A stretch of 64,000 nucleotides of DNA from Rana temporaria (taxonomy: Eukaryota; Chordata; Amphibia; Anura; Ranidae), in assembly GCF_905171775.1 (NCBI RefSeq), contig NC_053491.1:107456682-107520681 (forward strand). The letters are read 5' to 3'. The position numbers and the translations under genes are program-made. Numbering within the stretch: the stretch's first letter is position 1; each line of letters starts with the position of its first letter. A model generated the notes under the pieces. The model saw only the letters and a list, made by a program, of their open reading frames with translations. It was not told the DNA's origin and searched no databases. This document shows positions 57,697 through 64,000 of this stretch, piece by piece.

Positions 57697-58086
57697 GGCC
57701 TCGTACACACGACTGACCAGTTCCCGCGGACATGTTCGGTCGTGTGTAGGGCCGACCGGACAGGTTTCCAGCGGACAACTGTTTCTTAGCATGCTAAGAA
57801 ACATGTCCGCTGGAACCATGTCCGCTGGTCAGTATGACTCATCGGACATGTCCGCTGGCCCGAGAACCCGCGCATGACGTCGAATTGATTCGATGCATGC
57901 GTGAAAGCATTGAACTTCCGCGTCAGAGAACGTCGGTGTCGTATACATCACCCCGTTCTCTGTCCGCAGGGATTTTGGTTTGATGGTGTGTACAACCATC
58001 AGACCAAAATCTCTGAGCGGACATGTCCGATGAAAACGGTCCGCGGACCGTTTTCATCGGACAGGTCCGCTCGTCTGTACGCGGCC
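57697..58086. mobile_element. Harbinger-like MITE, copy 3
   Basis: TGA duplications at 57694-57696 and 58087-58089 flank GGCC...GGCC ends. A near-perfect hairpin at 57970-58012 (17-base arms, loop TGTGTACAA) corresponds to those in copies 1 and 2. A partner at 60219-60564 in the second duplication unit lacks the left end. Confidence 0.85.
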
Positions 58087-58644
58087 TGACACATAGAGCA
58101 GCAGCTATGGTCAAAAACAGTACTCACCTTTTGCTGCCAACTCAGCAACTGGCAATGACGATGATCTATTAGGATCGTGGTTTGCACCCAGTCTTTTCAA
58201 TGCTGGGTTTCCGACCTCAGCTCCCAGGAATGATACCTTTGGCAGTCCTCCCTATCTGGATGCTCAGACTCTACAGGCTTGTAAGTATCCATATGGATGA
58301 GTTTACATTTCTCTATTCCTTATTTACCTGTGCAATATAGTAAGAAAGAAATATAAAGAAACATCATTGCTGAACTGTTGTTAAAAAAAAAAACATTTCT
58401 ACAAAATATATCCAGGAATTAAATTAAATTATCTTGGAGAGCCTGTACCCAAATTAGCAAATTGTATGCTGCTAAAATGTTCTTCTTGCCTTGCAAAGAG
58501 TAAACAGCATTTCTATTAAGGTACCAAATCAGGTGTGCTTTTTTAAGTCTAAGCTGTGACAGCTAATCAGGGAAGCTCACCTAGTTTAAAAAGGCTACTA
58601 GATCCGTCAGTTAAATTTATGGACCTATACAGGAAGAACACACA

Positions 58645-59149
58645 GGGGTAGATTCACGTAGAATGGCGTATGTTTGTGCGGGCGTCACGTATCCTATTTA
58701 CGTAAACTTTTACAGGCAAGTGCCGTATTCTCAAAAAAAAGTTGCGGCGGCATTGCGTAAATAGGCCGGCGTAGGCCCGCCTAATTCAAATTGTGAAGAG
58801 GTGGGCGTGTGTTATGTAAATTAAACCTTGACCTGACGTGATTGATGTTTTTCACGAACGGCGCATGCGCCGTCCGTGGAATTTCCCAGTGTGCATTGCT
58901 CCAAAGTACGCCGCAAGGACGTCATTGGGTTTGACGTGAACATAAATGACGTCCAGCCCCAATCATGGACGAATTACGCAAACAACGTAAAAAATTCAAA
59001 ATTCGTTGCGGGAACGACGGCCATACTTAACATTGGTACGCCGCACTTACGCCACCATATAGCAGGGGTAACTTTACGCCGGGAAAAGCCTAAAGTAAAC
59101 GGCGTATCTGTACTGCATCGGCCAGGCGTACGTTCGAGAAATTCGTCAA
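58645..59149. mobile_element. GGCCCAGATTC-family MITE, copy 3, right end deleted
   Basis: The left end GGGTAGATTCACGTAG and interior match copy 4 at 61126-61857. The right end was removed by the same 595-base deletion that marks unit 1. Confidence 0.85.
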
Positions 59150-59689
59150 TAAGCCAGAGATAGGCAGACATCAAGCATGTTCAGGAATGCTTGGAAAAGC
59201 TGCCTGTAAAAGAAGCCAACATATGTGTCTCCAGACAGGCATCCTTTCAGAAGAGCTCTGATTTCTGAATAGCCATGCTTTTACAGTAGATTACCAATAT
59301 AAAAATAAAGATGTTTTGAAGGTTCACTTTCTGCGCCCAGTTTGTTGCCATTTTTTTCTTAACAAGTTTTGTTAAAACAGCTCTATTGCTTATTAAAAAA
59401 GTAAAAAAAAAAGGCCAGACTGTAAAGAAAATGCTAGTTACCTGTCCTGCCACCTGTGTCACAAAGACACAGGGCTATCTTTAAGGCAGGGCAAAAGAGA
59501 CAGCTCCCCTGGGCCCTGTCATTTTTGTTGGTCCCAAAGTAGCTGCCTCATACTTGCCAACTATGCCAGTTTAAATTCCCCCGTCCCTTGAGATTTTATT
59601 CCTATGCTGTGTCCCGATATCTCAGTGTGAATTTCTGTTACTGATGCTGCCCAGCTCTGCCCTATTATTGTGTACAGATGACTCACCTG

Positions 59690-59840
59690 CAGACCCGGTG
59701 TTTACATGTAAATACCGGCTTTGATATGTAAATATCGTCAGCATTCATATGTAAATAGCGGCGGGTCAGCAGCATTCATATGTAAATAGTGGCGGGTCAG
59801 CAGCATTCATATTTAAATAGAGACAGTATTCATATGTATA
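59690..59840. repeat. Short tandem array CATATGTAAATAG
   Basis: Four to five imperfect units built on GTCAGCAGCATTCATATGTA, about 33 bases each. Its partner in unit 2 is at about 62780-62930. Confidence 0.8.
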
Positions 59841-60218
59841 TCATGCCCCCTGAGGACATATCCACCATCACCTATACTGAATACTGCCCACTGGGGAGAT
59901 AAAGGGGCATGCTTGAAAGTCCTGCCTACAACTGTGGCCATTAAGCCTACCCTCAGCCTGTTCTGCAAAAGTAAGCAAATTAGCGGGGGGAGGATAGTGT
60001 GGGGTGTGCAGAGGTAGAAAGAGAATAAATTACAATTTGGAGTGCTCAGAAAAGCAAGGAGGGGATGTATGGAGGTAAGGAAGGTAGGTGCAAAGATGAG
60101 CAGAGGAGGCATGTAGAATTAAAGGGGAGGGGGTTTTTAGTGGAGAGGAGGATGGAGGTTTGGGATGCAGAGGTTAGCATGGATTTTAAGATGAAATTGT
60201 GTCATTACTCCAGGTGTA

Positions 60219-63200
60219 CGACCGGACAGGTTTCCAGCGGACAACTGTTTCTTAGCATGCTAAGAAACATGTCCACTGGAACCATGTCCGCCGGACATGT
60301 CGATGGTCAGTATGACTCATCGGACATGTCCGCTGGCCCGAGAACCCGCGCATGACGTCGAATTGATTCGATGCATGCGTGAAAGCATTGAACTTCCGCG
60401 TCAGAGAACGTCGGTGTCGTATACGTCACCCCGTTCTCTGTCCGCAGGGATTTTGGTTTGATGGTGTGTACAACCATCAGACCAAAATCTCTGAGCGGAC
60501 AGGTCCGCTGAAAACGGTCCGCGGACCGTTTTCATCGGACAGGTCCGCTCGTCTGTACGCGGCCTGACACATAGAGCAGCAGCTATGGTCAAAAACAGTA
60601 CTCACCTTTTGCTGCCAACTCAGCAACTGGCAATGACGATGATCTATTAGGATCGTGGTTTGCACCCAGTCTTTTCAATGCTGGGTTTCCGACCTCAGCT
60701 CCCAGGAATGATACCTTTGGCAGTCCTCCCTATCTGGATGCTCAGACTCTACAGGCTTGTAAGTATCCATATGGATGAGTTTACATTTCTCTATTCCTTA
60801 TTTACCTGTGCAATATAGTAAGAAAGAAATATAAAGAAACATCATTGCTGAACTGTTGTTAAAAAAAAAAACATTTCTACAAAATATATCCAGGAATTTA
60901 AATTAAATTATCTTGGAGAGCCTGTACCCAAATTAGCAAATTGTATGCTGCTAAAATGTTCTTCTTGCCTTGCAAAGAGTAAACAGCATTTCTATTAAGG
61001 TACCAAATCAGGTGTGCTTTTTTAAGTCTAAGCTGTGACAGCTAATCAGGGAAGCTCACCTAGTTTAAAAAGGCTACTAGATCCGTCAGTTAAATTTATG
61101 GACCTATACAGGAAGAACACACAGGGGTAGATTCACGTAGAATGGCGTATGTTTGTGCGGGCGTAACGTATCCTATTTACGTAAACTTTTACAGCGAAGT
61201 GCCGTATTCTCAAAAAAAAGTTGCGGCGGCATTGCGTAAATAGGCCGGCGTAAGCCCGCCTAATTCAAATTGTGAAGAGGTGGGCGTGTGTTATGTAAAT
61301 TAAACCTGACCCGACGTGATTGACGTTTTTCACGAACGGCGCATTGCGCCGTCTGTGGAATTTCCCAGTGTGCATTGCTCCAAAGTACGCCGCAAGGACG
61401 TCATTGGTTTTGACGTGAACATAAATGACGTCCAGCCCCATTCACGGACAAATTACGCAAACAACGTAAAAAATTCAAAATTAGTCGCGGGAACGACGGC
61501 CATACTTAACATTGGTACGCCGCACTTACGCCACCATATAGAAGGGGTAACTTTACGCCGGGAAAAGCCTAAAGTAAACGGCATATCTGTACTGCATCGG
61601 CCAGGCGTACGTTCGTGAATTCGCGTATCTAGCTGATTTACATTTTTCTAAGCGTAAATCAGTGTACACGCCCCTAGCGGCCAGCGTAAATATGCAGTTA
61701 CGATCCAACGGCGTAAGAGACTTACGCCAGTCGGATCTAAGGGAAATCTATGCGTAACTGATTCTAAGAATCAGGCGCATAGATACGACCGGCCAGACTC
61801 AGAGATATGACGGCGTATCTGGAGATAGGCCGTCGTATCTCTTTTGAGAATCTGGCTCACAGGATGTTCAGGAGAATCCAGAGGATCAACAACATCTCAT
61901 GGAAGCTAAAGTAAAGAAGAAAGATGAGTTGATGCCATAAATCAGCTGGGAAGTTGGGATGAGAAAGTAGCAAACCAAGAACCTGCAGAGTCATACTTTG
62001 TCTGGAAAAGAAGAGAAGTGATAAATAATACACTGTATAGGAAACCTGTCATGTGAGAAGTATGCAAACTCCTATTTTGGCTACCTTGTGAAAATTTTAC
62101 TTGTCTGTCTCTTATGCTGAATGTCTGACTTTTGTTCTTTGAGTTTCTGAGCTTCCTGGGTATGCTGATAAAAAGATCACTTCACACTGCTATCAGTTGC
62201 TGCATATTGTTCTAGGTTCATAAGTAAGTCAATAAGCCAGAGATAGGCAGACATCAAGCATGTTCAGGAATGCTTGGAAAAGCTGCCTGGAAAAGAAGCC
62301 AACATATGTGTCTCCAGACAGGCATCCTTTCAGAAGAGCTCTGATTTCTGAATAGCCATGCTTTTACAGTAGATTACCAATATAAAAATAAAGATGTTTT
62401 GAAGGTTCACTTTCTGCGCCCAGTTTGTTGCCATTTTTTTTCTAAACAAGTTTTGTTAAAACAGCTCTATTGCTTATTAAAAAAGTAAAAAAAAAAGGCC
62501 AGACTGTAAAGAAAATGCTAGTTACCTGTCCTGCCACCTGTGTCACAAAGACACAGGGCTGTCTTTAAGGCAGGGCAAAAGGGACAGCTCCCCTGGGCCC
62601 TGTCATTTTTGTTGGTCCCAAAGTAGCTGCCTCATACTTGCCAACTATGCCAGTTTAAATTCCCCCGTCCCTTGAGATTTTATTCCTATGCTGTGTCCCG
62701 ATAACTCAGTGTGAATTTCTGTTACTGATGCTGCCCAGCTCTGCCCTATTATTGTGTACAGATGACTCACCTGCAGACCCTGTGTTTACATGTAAATACC
62801 GGCTTTGATATGTAAATATCGGCAGCATTCATATGTAAATAGTGGCGGGTCAGCAACATTCATATGTAAATAGTGGCGGGTCAGCAGCATTCATATGTAA
62901 ATAGAGACGGTATTCATATGTATATCATGCCCCCTGAGGACATATCCACCATCACCTATACTGAATGCTGCCCACTGAGGAGATAAAGGGGCATGCTTAC
63001 AACTGTGGCCATTAAGCCTACCCTCAGCCTGTTCTGCAAAAGTAAGCAAATTAGTGGGGGGAGGATAGTGTGGGGTGTGCAGAGGTAGAAAGAGAATAAA
63101 TTACAATTTGGGGTGCTCAGAAAAGCAAGGAGGGGATGTATGGAGGTAAGGAAGGTAGGTGCAAATATGAGCAGAGGAGGCATGTAGAATTAAAGGGGAG

Positions 63201-63287
63201 GGGGTTATAGTGGAGAGGAGGGGGGAGGTTTGGGATGCAGAGGTTAGCATGGATTTTAAGATGAAATTGTGTCATTACTCCAGGTGT
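60219..63287. repeat. Tandem segmental duplication, unit 2
   Basis: Starts at CGACCGGACAGG directly after unit 1's CAGGTGTA. It ends near CAGGTGT at 63287, where the match to unit 1 stops. It holds Harbinger MITE copy 4 (5' truncated, 60219-60564, right TGA at 60565-60567), the complete MITE at 61126-61857 and the short tandem array. Confidence 0.93.
61126..61857. mobile_element. GGCCCAGATTC-family MITE, copy 4, complete
   Basis: Ends GGTAGATTCACG and GAGAATCTGGCT are inverted relatives of the family termini. A possible 6-base duplication CACAGG lies at 61120-61125 and 61858-61863. This duplication is not seen in the other copies, so it is a weak call. The interior holds the GGATTCGTAT-type CpG-rich block and several short hairpins. 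Confidence 0.8.
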
Positions 63288-63580
63288 TTCGTATATGTGT
63301 CAAAGAATTTGGACTGACGTATCCATGTGGGCGGCCTATCAGAGGGATTTCCTGTTTGATCAACCTTTTTCTCATCCTCATATATGTGGATGGTCATTCC
63401 ATCTTTCAAAAGCTATGACTAAGCACCCCATAGTGATGTGAAACATGTCAGCTTTTCATTGATCCTGTGCCTCTGTGTCTTTGTACCAGAATGTTTTTTT
63501 AACTATCTTCAATAAGGGTGTTAACAGAGTGCGGCCATCCAGCCTTTTCTTTGATTCATTGATAAGAATGTAGGTCGCGT
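63288..63580 (+). mobile_element. Penelope-like tail fragment
   Basis: CTAAGCACCCCATAGTGATG then TGAAACATGTCAGC (about 63420-63452) resembles the tail of Penelope-like elements. No reverse transcriptase is in view. Confidence 0.45.
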
Positions 63581-64000
63581 GTAGGGCAGCCCATTCATTT
63601 CAATGGGCTGCTCTATGCGCTACAAATGCAGAAGAAAGTCCCAAACCCTTTTTCAAAATCACACGGTGCTAAGGCACATGTCAGCAGATGCGTGAGGATG
63701 TTATTAAAAATTAAGGGCACTGCTGTGTAACTGCTAAAGGGCAGCATATTTCTGTAGTGTTAGGAAAGCCATTTTGCATGTGTTCCCAACACACAAATGT
63801 GAACGCAGGCTAAATGTCTCAGTTACATTGGTGGTCAGTGTAAATATTCTCAATACATTGGTGCTTGGTGTAGAATCCTTTCATTCAAGTGTGAATACCC
63901 TCCTAACATTGATGCAAAATGAAGGAAAAACTTTCTGGACAGCCGCACTCCAAAAATAAATTGCTTTTATTTTAAAATAAAAAAACACACAAAAAGCATT
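63581..64000. other. Unassigned, window edge
   Basis: No gene was recognised. From about 63905 a sequence beginning GAAAAACTTTCTGGACAGCC looks like the start of another retroelement cut by the window end. Confidence 0.35.

Larger units (their letters stand above)
57753..60218. repeat. Tandem segmental duplication, unit 1
   Basis: Sequence from CGACCGGACAGG onward matches unit 2 (60219-63287), at offsets of about 2466-2479 bases through the first 1.4 kb and about 3070-3074 after 59154. Unit 1 lacks about 595 bases present in unit 2 (61620-62227), between GTTCGAGAAATTC and GTCAATAAGCC. Confidence 0.93.

Noticed and set aside
57901..58089. Open frame repeated at 60379-60567
   Set aside because: It repeats because the DNA is duplicated and lies in a MITE. 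Conservation is not evidence of coding.

Overview
This window looks like a stretch of a large, transposon-rich vertebrate genome, most likely an anuran amphibian (an inference). It mixes Tc1-like, piggyBac-like, Harbinger-like and hAT-like DNA transposons with an L1-type LINE, Penelope-like elements, Ty3/Gypsy and DIRS fragments and an endogenous retrovirus remnant. I found no host protein-coding gene, tRNA, rRNA or CRISPR array. Every coding stretch I can recognise is a broken mobile-element gene.

Layout. 1-8.6 kb: a fold-back Tc1 remnant (952-1810), two TTAA elements back to back (2898-4759), and a hairpin-rich repeat (6978-7290). 8.6-14.3 kb: a degenerate minisatellite split by a Tc1-like transposon (9033-11835), which itself holds a TTAA element (10111-11306); then a hairpin MITE (12651-13350). 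14.3-24.8 kb: a Harbinger-like MITE, then retrovirus-like gag and env remnants between two 500-base direct repeats. 24.8-30.2 kb: Ty3/Gypsy, DIRS and Penelope-like pieces, the last flanked by inverted arms. 30.2-40.1 kb: a truncated Tc1, then a plus-strand L1-type LINE (about 31310-39708) broken by a Harbinger MITE, a solo LTR with target duplication, another MITE and a TTAA element. 40.1-48.2 kb: mostly unrecognised sequence with degenerate satellites and a second inverted-arm structure. 48.7-55.07 kb: a decayed piggyBac transposon on the minus strand whose transposase appears to be split by introns that keep frame. 55.6-57.7 kb: a Tc1-like transposon carrying a hAT MITE. 57.75-63.29 kb: a tandem segmental duplication of roughly 2.5-3.1 kb.

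The genes do not form a pathway. What links the elements is their nesting, which gives a relative insertion order. The most unusual signal is in the Harbinger-like MITE copies at 14.3, 34.4 and 57.7 kb. They keep the same hairpin architecture and loop while the arm sequences change together on both sides.
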